Source of the DNA: Euryarchaeota archaeon UBA257
GTDB taxonomy: Archaea > Thermoplasmatota > Poseidoniia > Poseidoniales > Thalassarchaeaceae
Length of the DNA stretch: 30,856 nucleotides
Direction: 5' to 3'
NCBI GenBank assembly: GCA_002498985.1
Contig: DAJO01000054.1
Coordinates: forward strand, 1 to 30,856
Positions within the stretch are counted from its first letter, which is position 1. Each line of letters starts with the position of its first letter. The notes under the pieces were generated by a model. It was not told the origin of the DNA, searched no databases, and saw only the letters and a program-made list of their open reading frames with translations. This document shows positions 8,855 to 17,700 of this stretch, in pieces. Made by a program: the position numbers and the translations under genes.

Positions 8855-9991
8855 TCACCTATCTGTCTCACCAATACAGGGGTCGAATGAACCCATGATT
8901 GCTGGAATATCTGCTACCTTATATCCAATCATACACTTGGAAGCATATGGAATCGTAATGAACATTGGAGATCGAATTGACACACGATAAGGCATTTTGC
9001 CGCGACCCTCTCCTCCACCAGCAATGTAGAACATTGATTCACCCCTACTATCTTCAAAGTGGTGTGAGCCTGATGTCCCTTCAGGAGCACGAGTTGGTGC
9101 CTTACCGATTATCTTAGGATCTCCTGGCTCATGATATGTTTCGGCGCCTCCTGGAATCTTGTCTAATGCTTGCAATACTAGATTCGCACTTTGACGCATT
9201 TCTTCAACTCTAATTCGATACCTATCATAACAATCTGCGCCCTTTATCGATGAACGCTCTACTGCTGGCTCCCAATCTAACTCAGAGTAAACTGAATACG
9301 GGTGTGATGTACGTATGTCGTGGTTGACTCCTGCCGCACGAATGTTAGGCCCTGAAACTCCATGATTAATCATTTCTTCAGGTTTAGCATAACCTACTCC
9401 CTGACTACGAATTAAGAATACTGTTGACTCATCGAAAAGTGCCTCATATTCTTGTATCCTATCTAAAAATAGCTTCAGTTTATGCCTAGCTCTGAGAGCA
9501 AAACCATGAGGTAAATCTCTTTTGACACCTCCTATTCGAGGGAAATTATAATGCATTCTAGAGCCACCTAACTCTTGTAATAAATCCATCATCATCTCTC
9601 TTTCTCTAAGACACCAAACTAATACACTCAGGTTTCCAATATCAGGGCCATAAGCGCCGAGCCACATTAGATGACTTGCAATCCTTTGAATTTCCACTGC
9701 TACTAGACGAATATATTCAGCCCTCTCTGGTACTTCAACTCCGAGTAGGTCTTCTGCAGCATAGATGTAAGCGTGAGACCATGTATTTGCTGATGCATAA
9801 CATAGTCTGTCACAATAAGTAGTAATTTGTGTGAAGTCACGTGATTCACATATTTTTTCAACACCTCTATGAATATAACCAAGATCTGGTTCAGTATCGA
9901 CGACAGTTTCTCCATCAACTTTAATTTTCAAAGTCCAAAGACCATGAGTCATTGGATGCTGAGGCCCCATTGAAATCCACATTTCTGCCAT
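8855..9991 (-). CDS. nuoD: Complex I 49-kDa-type subunit NuoD
   Basis: This 378-residue subunit shares the fold of the NiFe-hydrogenase large subunit and forms the quinone pocket with NuoB. The N-terminal GPQHPMTHG loop carries the quinone-ligating histidine. TQITTYCDRLCYAS supplies the family tyrosine. The GDPKIIGKAPTRAPEG and RGESMFYIAGGGEGRGKMPY segments and a C-terminal IMGSFDPCIGETDR ending are typical. It is a stand-alone NuoD, not a NuoCD fusion, since nuoC is a separate gene just upstream. The ATG at 9991 has AGGTGA four bases before it. The C-terminal GETDR overlaps the region where nuoH begins. Confidence 0.97.
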   Translation of the reverse strand: MAEMWISMGPQHPMTHGLWTLKIKVDGETVVDTEPDLGYIHRGVEKICESRDFTQITTYCDRLCYASANTWSHAYIYAAEDLLGVEVPERAEYIRLVAVEIQRIASHLMWLGAYGPDIGNLSVLVWCLREREMMMDLLQELGGSRMHYNFPRIGGVKRDLPHGFALRARHKLKLFLDRIQEYEALFDESTVFLIRSQGVGYAKPEEMINHGVSGPNIRAAGVNHDIRTSHPYSVYSELDWEPAVERSSIKGADCYDRYRIRVEEMRQSANLVLQALDKIPGGAETYHEPGDPKIIGKAPTRAPEGTSGSHHFEDSRGESMFYIAGGGEGRGKMPYRVSIRSPMFITIPYASKCMIGYKVADIPAIMGSFDPCIGETDR

Positions 9992-9999
9992 TTTTTCAC

Positions 10000-10653
10000 C
10001 TACTTTACCCTACTAGAATCAACTGGTTTACGCATGAAACCTTGAGCATCATCATACATTTCTTCAAAGCCATGATAACGTAATTTATGTTGTTTCTGAA
10101 GTGGATGGAAACCTACAGGAGATTCATGTGGATTTAGCACTCTCCTCATCCCATCATGTCCTTCGAAATCAATCCCTACTAAATCCCAGGTTTCTTTTTC
10201 GTTCCAATCTGCTCCGACCCAAAGATCTTGTACGCTGGCAACTGAAGGAGTTCGAGTATTTCCAATTTTAATACTAATTTGAATTTCTAAAGGTACATTC
10301 TTTCCTTTAACCTTTGAAAAATCCACAATATTTGGAATTACTAAACCTTCCTCAACAAGTGGGTTCTTAATTCCGGTTCTTAAAAAATGGTATACGACTT
10401 CCCAAGTCTTATCAGAAGATTCTGGCCAATGAATACCTGTAATCATTGAACAATGGTCGACTGAATGTTTTTCCTTCAAGTGTTCAGCAACCATCCTCCA
10501 ACTTTCAGGGGAAACTGTTGCGTTAACAATAGGTCTATTCTGAGTACCACTGGTACGAATATCTACAGATGACTCTACTCCGTCCATATTATCCAAAGAG
10601 GATGCTAACTTCTCAGCCGCCTCTTGCTGTGATTTTTCTGAAACTATCCTCAT
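10000..10653 (-). CDS. nuoC: Complex I 30-kDa-type subunit NuoC
   Basis: This 217-residue hydrophilic subunit of the peripheral arm packs against NuoD and carries no cofactor in the family. The diagnostic C-terminal block is present: KETWDLVGIDFEGHDGMRRVLNPH (quoted here in part) followed by FHPLQKQH, equivalent to the family ERE-WDLFGI-F-GHP-LRRIL motif. The first ~90 residues are less conserved, as is usual. The ATG at 10653 has GAGG seven bases upstream. It starts nine bases after the nuoB stop and ends in TAG eight bases before nuoD. Confidence 0.95.
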   Translation of the reverse strand: MRIVSEKSQQEAAEKLASSLDNMDGVESSVDIRTSGTQNRPIVNATVSPESWRMVAEHLKEKHSVDHCSMITGIHWPESSDKTWEVVYHFLRTGIKNPLVEEGLVIPNIVDFSKVKGKNVPLEIQISIKIGNTRTPSVASVQDLWVGADWNEKETWDLVGIDFEGHDGMRRVLNPHESPVGFHPLQKQHKLRYHGFEEMYDDAQGFMRKPVDSSRVK

Positions 10654-10662
10654 AATAATCCC

Positions 10663-11259
10663 TCATGCATCTCCTATGATTACTGGAGCCTCACTTTCTA
10701 ATCTTGAATGACTTGGCATGGCTCCAATTCGAATTATTTTCTCCCTTAATTTACCAAAACCATCGATTAGAGCCTCTGGTCGTGGAGGGCAACCAGGAAT
10801 GTATACATCAACAGGAATGATTGTATCAACTCCTTCAAGAATGTTGTAGGACTGGAAATATGGACCTCCTGAAATAGCACATTCGCCCATCGCTATACAC
10901 CATTTCGGCTCAGGCATTTGCTCCCATAGGCGTACTATTGGATCGGCAAATTTCTTACTAATAGGTCCGTTTACAAGTAATACATCACATTGCCTAGGAC
11001 TAGAGCGAAAGAAAACTCCAAAACGCTCTGCATCAAAACGACTAGCTCCTGCTGCAGCCATTTCCAGTGCGCAACATTTGATTCCTAGATGTAATGGGAA
11101 AAGAGATTTTCTTTGGCCCCAATTAAAAATACGTCCTGCTAAAACTCCAATCACATCTTTCAGTCTACTTGCCTTCAATGCTTCATCGGTAACATCTCCA
11201 ACTGTTTCAACCAATAGTCTACTACTAAACATAGAATAATTTTGTGTATCGTCTGCCAT
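10663..11259 (-). CDS. nuoB: Complex I N2-cluster subunit NuoB
   Basis: This 198-residue subunit holds cluster N2, the last iron-sulfur centre before quinone. All four ligands are visible: the tandem pair in IKCCALEMAAAG (C62, C63), C127 in GECAISGG and C157 in PGCPPRPEAL. The length and C-terminal helix are normal for the family. The start is the ATG at 11259 (MADDTQ), preceded by a full GAGGTGA five bases away; 18 upstream in-frame codons overlap nuoA and are excluded. The gap to nuoA is about ten bases. Confidence 0.97.
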   Translation of the reverse strand: MADDTQNYSMFSSRLLVETVGDVTDEALKASRLKDVIGVLAGRIFNWGQRKSLFPLHLGIKCCALEMAAAGASRFDAERFGVFFRSSPRQCDVLLVNGPISKKFADPIVRLWEQMPEPKWCIAMGECAISGGPYFQSYNILEGVDTIIPVDVYIPGCPPRPEALIDGFGKLREKIIRIGAMPSHSRLESEAPVIIGDA

Positions 11260-11269
11260 TACAATCACC

Positions 11270-11722
11270 TCAAATGTAGATTCTTCCTCTCTTCCTAAAT
11301 ACGTGCCAAACACCTAGGCCCATAAGTAAAATGAATATTGACATGGTTGTCAAAGCACCCATAATTTCAGCCTTGGATGTGACATCAACATCTTGTATAG
11401 ATATAATTCCACCAAATGCTAGGAACATGAATGCGATGTCGAAAACCAAGAATATAATCGCATACCAATAATACTGAAAGTGGAAATTAATATGCGCTTC
11501 ACCAATAGGTGTTGAACCACACTCATACGTACTTTCACGACGTACGTACAAGGATTGATCCACCTCATAACCCGGAAGTAGCCATGAACGTGTTCTGGTA
11601 GGGTTATTTGGATCGACAACGGGCCTTAGAAGCCTAGAGGCGATGAAACTTCCTACAGGAAATCCTATGCCAACCAAAGTCATTACTGCTAGTGCAAGAT
11701 AGGCTTCAGAGACTGATGTCAT
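11270..11722 (-). CDS. nuoA: Complex I small membrane subunit NuoA
   Basis: This subunit has three membrane helices and contacts NuoH near the quinone cavity. The diagnostic stretch is YECGSTPIGEAHINFHFQYY, followed by YAIIFLVFDIAFMFLAF, matching the conserved ECG and FD-E/D motifs. It is about 150 residues, slightly longer than usual because the first cytoplasmic loop is extended. It is the first gene of the nuo operon. The start is uncertain: ATG at 11722 or GTG at 11731. Neither has a strong ribosome binding site, unlike every other nuo gene, so a very short or absent leader is likely. A perfect palindrome lies just upstream. Confidence 0.93.
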   Translation of the reverse strand: MTSVSEAYLALAVMTLVGIGFPVGSFIASRLLRPVVDPNNPTRTRSWLLPGYEVDQSLYVRRESTYECGSTPIGEAHINFHFQYYWYAIIFLVFDIAFMFLAFGGIISIQDVDVTSKAEIMGALTTMSIFILLMGLGVWHVFRKRGRIYI

Positions 11723-11735
11723 AGGGCTCACAACC

Positions 11736-11752
11736 CGGTCCCTTAGGGACCG
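11736..11752. promoter_or_regulatory. 17-bp palindrome upstream of the nuo operon (candidate operator)
   Basis: CGGTCCCTTAGGGACCG is a perfect inverted repeat with 8-base arms around one base. It begins five bases upstream of the possible GTG start of nuoA and 14 bases upstream of the ATG. A weak TATA-like TAATTTTA lies about 20 bases further upstream, which would put the transcription start inside or next to the palindrome. There is no T-run after it, so it does not look like a terminator for the upstream gene. An operator or a 5' leader hairpin are both possible. Confidence 0.5.
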
Positions 11753-11823
11753 TTAGTGTCGCCCACTAAAATTAGGGCAATAAGTGTAACCTAACAGTGA
11801 GTTTCAAGTCAGCAGTTCGAATA

Positions 11824-12015
11824 TCAATTAGATACGATAGGATTTCCGTCCCCGTCTTTGTAATTTCCAGTGATGAGCATGATAAGATCGATGAGCCACC
11901 AAAGGCCTAATCCACCAAGAGTGAAAAGTTTTAGCGTGCCCAGAAGAACTGAACCGGAGTAAAATCGGTCAATACCAAGTCCACCTAATAAAATAGACAA
12001 AAGTAATGTGACTAC
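11824..12015 (-). pseudogene. TM2-domain segment in frame immediately after the stop of the NEW3 protein
   Basis: Reading on in the same frame past the TGA at 12016-12018 gives 63 more codons and then TGA at 11824. The translation is a complete TM2 domain: two membrane helices joined by a short turn, with VVTLLLSILLGGLGIDRFYS, then GTLKLFTLGGLGLWWLIDLI, then the family-typical ending NYKDGDGNP. It has no start codon of its own before the first helix: the codon next to the stop is GTA, and the first possible start (TTG near 12000) lies inside helix one and lacks a ribosome binding site. TM2 proteins often begin with a charged stretch and Trp before this helix, so the TGA may replace a TGG. It could be a fused C-terminal domain cut off by a nonsense change, a readthrough product, or a relic. 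Confidence 0.7.
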
Positions 12016-14700
12016 TCAATCTTTTTCAGAAGAATTTTCAGATTCAAGTTCGAGAGCTTTGATAATTCTTTGGCTCTCTTTTCTTGATCTGATGAAAAGA
12101 ATAGTGACGAGCAGTCCGCCGATTAATATCCCTACCCAACCCATAATCTGAACCATGTCATCGGAAAGGAAAGAAATCCCTATTGGAATCTCAGCAGTTA
12201 CAGATAGGTCTAGAGGTTGCCCCGCTACAGGAAGCCCTTTAGGCATTACAATAATCGTAAAATCATAGGTATCATCTTGGAATAAATCATTAGGAGGAGT
12301 TACTCGAACTTCTACTTCTTTTGTTTCACCTGGTGCCAATTTAAATTCATCGTCAACAGCATTTACTGACCAGAATCTCAGTGCTTCTGATGACTCTATC
12401 ACAACTGTTTCTTCTACATTGCCGTAATTAGTAACAAACATTTTGAAAATTGCCTTTTCTGGGTATGTTACGGTCTTCGAAGTTTCGTCTTCAATAGTGA
12501 ATTGGAGATCATGAATGGTGATTACATCAACTAGTAAATCGACATGAGTACTTTCTATTGCATTAAGTTCTGAAGACGCTGAAACCTTAATCATTCCCGA
12601 AGCCCCACTCTGGACACCTTCTAATACTTCAAAATCGAGTGTTATCATCACACGATTCTCAGGACCTATGTCAACGTGGAATGGCTCGTCAGTAGTTACG
12701 CCACTTACCTTCAAAGTTCGTAAAACAGTCGATTCCATCCCAGTAACTGCAATAACTGCATTGTCACCGTTTGGGAAATCACCAATGTTTTCAACCCAAA
12801 AAGATACTGAACCGATGCCACCTGGAGGAAGCTGAACCTGTAATTCATCAGGAATTTCTCCCGGATTAACAGGAGTTATACTCATGCCATAGTTAAAGTT
12901 TGAAACAGAAATTGTAAATTCATGAGATGAAGACTTTTCAGTTCCGAAAATAGTAATCACCGCCGAAACTGATGCCCTATCTCCATTTTCTTCACCCTCT
13001 ATAGTAACATCGAGATAAACAGTTTTTGTAACTCCTGATGCTATATTTATCTGAGTGATCGTAGAACCTTGAGAGTTTGAAAATGATGACTCCCATAATG
13101 GGTCATTGCATCCAGTTACATCATTAGGATCACATGCTTGTAACTTGAAATTGTCATCTACATTTCCGGTGTTTGTAATTTCAATTGGGAAACTAATTAT
13201 TTGCTGAGATTTACCTTTCTGTGAATCTGAAATAATTGAGGAAGTCAAGTCATGAACTTGTGCTACTGAAACAGTTAGAGTTTTCGAATCGTAAGGAGTA
13301 GAACCTCCTCCATGCCCTATATTGAAAGTAATACTATCTGAACCTGCATCGGCACCTTCTGGTACTGAGACATCGATTGTTAGACTTCCTTGATTACCAC
13401 TCGCAAGAGTTACAGATGATTGTGAGAAGGAAACTTGCCATCCAGAAGGCACATTTGCAGCATTAACCTGGATAGTGTCGACGCCATTACCATCGTTAGT
13501 AATAGTCATAGTAACTGATCTAGAAGTACCGGGCTCAACATTCGAAATAGAAGATTGACTCAGAGATGCCGAAGCATCATATGATTGCCCCACATTTAAA
13601 GTCATTATCTTCTCACAACCAATCTCAGTCCCTGACCTTCCCTGTATTTTTATTGGTACTTGGGTGCTTGCTTCCACTGAATCATCAGGTGTGACCTGAA
13701 ACTCGAATGTATGTCGATCATCGGCAGTATTTTTTTCACCGAGTAATGCATTCGAAGGCGGTGAAAAATCAACCCAGTCAGAAACATCAAAATTATCAGC
13801 TACTGCTTTGGCAGATACTGTCCATTCAGTGTTCCCAATATTTTCAACAGTAAATCTATTATTTCCTGTTTCACCAGGATTTAGACTCATAGAAGTGAAT
13901 TGTAATGAGGGATCACATTCCTTTACTTCTGGAATATTTACAGTCAGCGTCAAATTATCTTCAGCCGGATCAGCGGCATTTGGATCGTTTGTTACTGTAG
14001 CCTTGATTATGAAACAATGAATCCCAGCCTCTGTTGAAGACCCATCAGGTAAATCTACTGTTACATCAACAGTTGTCGAGTCACCGGAGTCTAACTGGAC
14101 TGTGGACGGATTAACAGTTGCATCTAGGTCATCGGATTCACAATCATTATCAGAATTCATTTCCAGTTGTATATTCTCCTGCTGTTCTCCAGTATTCTCG
14201 ACATCAACTTCCCAAACTATCTCATCGTCTTCACCGTCATAAGTTACGGTTTGGTCATCAACTGACAGAGTAACTGAATATAATCCTCCATCACCCGCAG
14301 TTGTAGTGACTTTTACATCATCTGTTTTTGGTTGACCAGGAGTAGTTCCTGTTGCGGATACTGTAACCGTAGTTTCACATTCACCACTTGCCTGTTCATT
14401 CACAGATACTGTGAGCATCACTGTTTCACTAGAACCTGAGTCGATAGTCCCACTAACTTGCTCTACATTAGAAGTGAAACCATTACAATCAGCAGCTTGA
14501 GACGTGGTTAGAGTGACAGTAATATCGTCATCACCTGTATTTGATACTGTAATATCGTATTCCGCAGGGTTATCAGAGTCGGCTTCTTGAGAATTTGGAG
14601 ATGCTGAAATTGAAACATCGACTGCAGCGGTCACTACAGGTGGAATCAAAGAAAGTAACAATAAAATTAGAACCAAGCGAGTTGAAACGGCTCTCTTCAT
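12016..14700 (-). CDS. Secreted, membrane-anchored Ig-repeat (NEW3-type) protein
   Basis: This 894-residue protein has a signal peptide (MKR, then a Leu-rich core, cleavage probably after VVTAA). It is followed by about seven to eight tandem beta-sandwich modules and one C-terminal membrane helix (about 849-870). A 24-residue charged cytoplasmic tail ends in SSEKD. The modules repeat the NEW3/CARDB-like pattern: GTSRSVTMTITNDGNGVDTI, then a P-x-GW motif (VPSGWQVSF), then SVPEGADAGSD. The sequence is very acidic and Ser/Thr-rich, with several paired cysteines in the first third. No enzymatic motif is visible; a cell-surface scaffold or adhesion role is likely but unproven. A TM2 domain continues in frame after the stop. 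Confidence 0.88.
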   Translation of the reverse strand: MKRAVSTRLVLILLLLSLIPPVVTAAVDVSISASPNSQEADSDNPAEYDITVSNTGDDDITVTLTTSQAADCNGFTSNVEQVSGTIDSGSSETVMLTVSVNEQASGECETTVTVSATGTTPGQPKTDDVKVTTTAGDGGLYSVTLSVDDQTVTYDGEDDEIVWEVDVENTGEQQENIQLEMNSDNDCESDDLDATVNPSTVQLDSGDSTTVDVTVDLPDGSSTEAGIHCFIIKATVTNDPNAADPAEDNLTLTVNIPEVKECDPSLQFTSMSLNPGETGNNRFTVENIGNTEWTVSAKAVADNFDVSDWVDFSPPSNALLGEKNTADDRHTFEFQVTPDDSVEASTQVPIKIQGRSGTEIGCEKIMTLNVGQSYDASASLSQSSISNVEPGTSRSVTMTITNDGNGVDTIQVNAANVPSGWQVSFSQSSVTLASGNQGSLTIDVSVPEGADAGSDSITFNIGHGGGSTPYDSKTLTVSVAQVHDLTSSIISDSQKGKSQQIISFPIEITNTGNVDDNFKLQACDPNDVTGCNDPLWESSFSNSQGSTITQINIASGVTKTVYLDVTIEGEENGDRASVSAVITIFGTEKSSSHEFTISVSNFNYGMSITPVNPGEIPDELQVQLPPGGIGSVSFWVENIGDFPNGDNAVIAVTGMESTVLRTLKVSGVTTDEPFHVDIGPENRVMITLDFEVLEGVQSGASGMIKVSASSELNAIESTHVDLLVDVITIHDLQFTIEDETSKTVTYPEKAIFKMFVTNYGNVEETVVIESSEALRFWSVNAVDDEFKLAPGETKEVEVRVTPPNDLFQDDTYDFTIIVMPKGLPVAGQPLDLSVTAEIPIGISFLSDDMVQIMGWVGILIGGLLVTILFIRSRKESQRIIKALELESENSSEKD

Positions 14701-14720
14701 GATTGACCCGGAGTAATCTT

Positions 14721-14760
14721 CCCTCTAAGGGCTTCGTGCTTGTCGTGTACTAAAATATAT
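14721..14760 (-). promoter_or_regulatory. Candidate promoter of the NEW3-protein gene, TATA plus CCCT-AGGG motif
   Basis: On the minus strand a TATA-like ATATATTTTA spans about 14751-14760. It is followed about 20-30 bases downstream by CCCTTAGAGGG (14721-14731), an imperfect palindrome with CCCT/AGGG ends. The gene starts at 14700, so an archaeal start site ~25 bases after the TATA would fall near or within the CCCT-AGGG motif. No convincing ribosome binding site precedes the ATG. Confidence 0.45.
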
Positions 14761-14765
14761 GATTC

Positions 14766-17700
14766 TCACACTTCTGTTAATTGATCTACACCTGCATCAC
14801 AGTGTAGACAATTTCCTCTTTCTATGATACTACAACCCTGTACCTGTCCATCCATGTGATACCTGGCACCGCATTCTAAACATGCCCAGGCCTTACCTAG
14901 AACAACATCTGCACTACAAATCCAACAAGGGACTCCACTGGAAACTTCTTCTTCCTCTTCTAGGACTAAATTTTTAGCCACTTTAACAGGAATTAAAGAT
15001 TGAATTTCTCCACCTCTCCGCGTAAATATAGCTAGGCCTATACCTCCAGATAATAGAATAAATATCAAAATTATCAAAAGAATATTAGTTATATTAATCT
15101 CATCTGAACTACCATTTGATAGTACATCAATCTGAACTTCTATTGTTGAACCTTCAATCTCATCTGGATTCGATAGAGAAACTGTAATTACTCCATCTGA
15201 ACTCTTTGAAGGATTATAACCTACTTCAACAGATCTAGTTTCTCCAGGCCTTAAATTGACAAATAGATTGTCTAAAATCAATTCATTCCAACCTGAAGGA
15301 GCATCTACTTGTAATATCTCAGAAATATCAGAATTACCTATATTCTGTAGTTCCAAAGAGAGACGGTTATCAAAACTTTGAGGTGAATCAAATTGTTGAA
15401 CTATTGTCCAACTAACTTCAGAAATACTTTCAACTTTAAGCGAAATAGTGTTTTCTGATACAATACCGCCGCCGTCTAAAATCAGTGATATCGATGGTTC
15501 AGAACCTGCTTCAGCAGATAGAGGTATGATAATATTACAAATCACAGTAACAGTTGAATCAACCATTACAGTTGGATCACTGGAACATGAATATTGCCAA
15601 TCTTCATCAGGTAAATCCATTGAAACAGTTGGTCTCCAAGTCATAGTTCCGTAGTTAGAAACCTGCCATAACAAGTCAAATCCAATTCCTCCTACAGGGT
15701 GGGCATCAACACCTAATGGTGTGCTTGCAGAAGTTCCATCAGGCAGAGCAACTTGGAAGAAATTAATACTAGGTACTGCACCAGAAATTACATCTATTGT
15801 TCTATTCCAATCAATTGTAAAACCGTCATCTGTAACAAATCTAATCTGTAAATCGCCACTCTTAGCTAGGCCGTTGCCGTTAAGCGATAAAGGCAAGTTA
15901 AATTCCTGTCCAGCTACTACAGTAAATGAATTCTGTGCACCAGTCAATGACCAACCATTTGGAGTAGAAAGTACATATGGTGTCAATTCTAAATCTCGAT
16001 TCCCTTGATTGTTGAAATTAACATCCCATTCTAACGTATCATCGGCATTGACATCACGTTCTACACCATCAGAGGTCGGAGTTAGAGTAACAACATCTAC
16101 ATTTTCGACTACCATAGTTATATCTTCAAACCAAGAATCAGAACTAACTCTAGAATGTATAGAAATTGAGCCAGAAAATAAGGTCCCTGCAGGAATCATT
16201 GCGCCCGGCGGATTTATTGTAATATCAATAACTCTAGTATCTCCTTTATCCAAAGAACCTGTTGAACCATGAGATGAACCCGCAAAAGATCCTATTGAAT
16301 CTAAACCAAGACTCCAGCCGGATGGAGAAATTAATTCTACATCGTATGTCTGGGGTCCATTTCCTTCATTCTTAACTTGTATCTGTAATGGAGTTGAAAC
16401 TAGAGGATTTACTTTTACCTGCCCGGGAGGAATTAGTATGTCTGCATTAGAAAGTAGAGGGACTTCTAGATATATCTCAAATTCTGATTGTATTTGATTT
16501 TCAATGTCAGTCCCTGTCACAATCATTCGATAAAGCCCCGGCTCAGGTGGAGCGGGATGAACTACTGACAAATCTACTGAGGCTGATTCGGCCGGCATTA
16601 AATTAAACGTATTATTAGAAAATGATGAAAACCAATCAAATTCCACACCATCTTGCATCCTAACTGGTTCTGAAACTACGATACTAGCATTAGTTTCAAA
16701 AAGTGCTGTATTGGACAATTCAAGAGACCAAGTGGTCGAGCTATCTGTAGTACCTTCAATCAACATCGTAGGATTTTCACTAGTCACCCTAACTCCTGGG
16801 ACACTGACAATAACCGTTTCTATATGCTGATTATTAGAATCAGATACTTCTTCAATTTCATCATTTGGATCGATGTAAAATGAAATAATATTCTCCCCAT
16901 CTTGATTAGGAGTCCAATCCCAAGTTAATTCAGCGTATTCACCAGGTGAAAGACTGAGTGTTTTCGTGTCAATTGTTACACTATTCACTGCAGCTAAAAC
17001 AGAAAGTTCTGGAATACTTCCAGCGCCTTGATTAATCAATGAAATTGAAAATTCTACTTCTTCGTCTACTTGAGGAATCGGCACTGATAAATCAAATGAA
17101 TTTGATACGAAAGTAGGATCAGGATCTAAGTCATTAACATTGACTCCCCTAACTGCAAGAGAATATGACTGATAGAAATTACTTCCACCGTGAGATGAAT
17201 CTTTCACCTTCACACTCCATGTACCAATCATTGCATTATCCACTAGTACTACTTCGACATTATTTTTCGAATCTTTTTGGCCATTAGTAACAGATTGTCC
17301 GTTAGTGAAAACATTGCCTTTGTATAGGAGCCCGTTTGGATTAGTTATTTCTAAATCTAAATCATTTCTTAATTGCGTCGAAGAGGAAGATGAACCCGGA
17401 TAATCAGACCAAGCAAGTACCACTTTCAGTGGCTCTCCTGCCCTTGTAATTTCAAACGAATAATCACTTATCTGGCCAGACGAAAGTCTAGATCGATCAT
17501 CAACAAAAATTCCTACATCACTATCAGGAACTAGGGTATTTACAAGATTTACACGACCCCATCCTTCATCATTATTTGGGATATTTCTAGTACCCATATC
17601 TTCCGCTCCTAGTATTAATAGTGCTTTAATCAAAGCAGCTTGAGGCGCAGGCCTTGAAGCAACTTCCATCAAATATTCTCTGACTAGAACTGCAGCCCCA

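Noticed and set aside
12016..12018. TGA before the TM2 domain read as selenocysteine
   Set aside because: Archaeal selenocysteine use is confined to a few groups, no SECIS-like hairpin was evident nearby, and the expected residue by family pattern is Trp, not a redox Cys.
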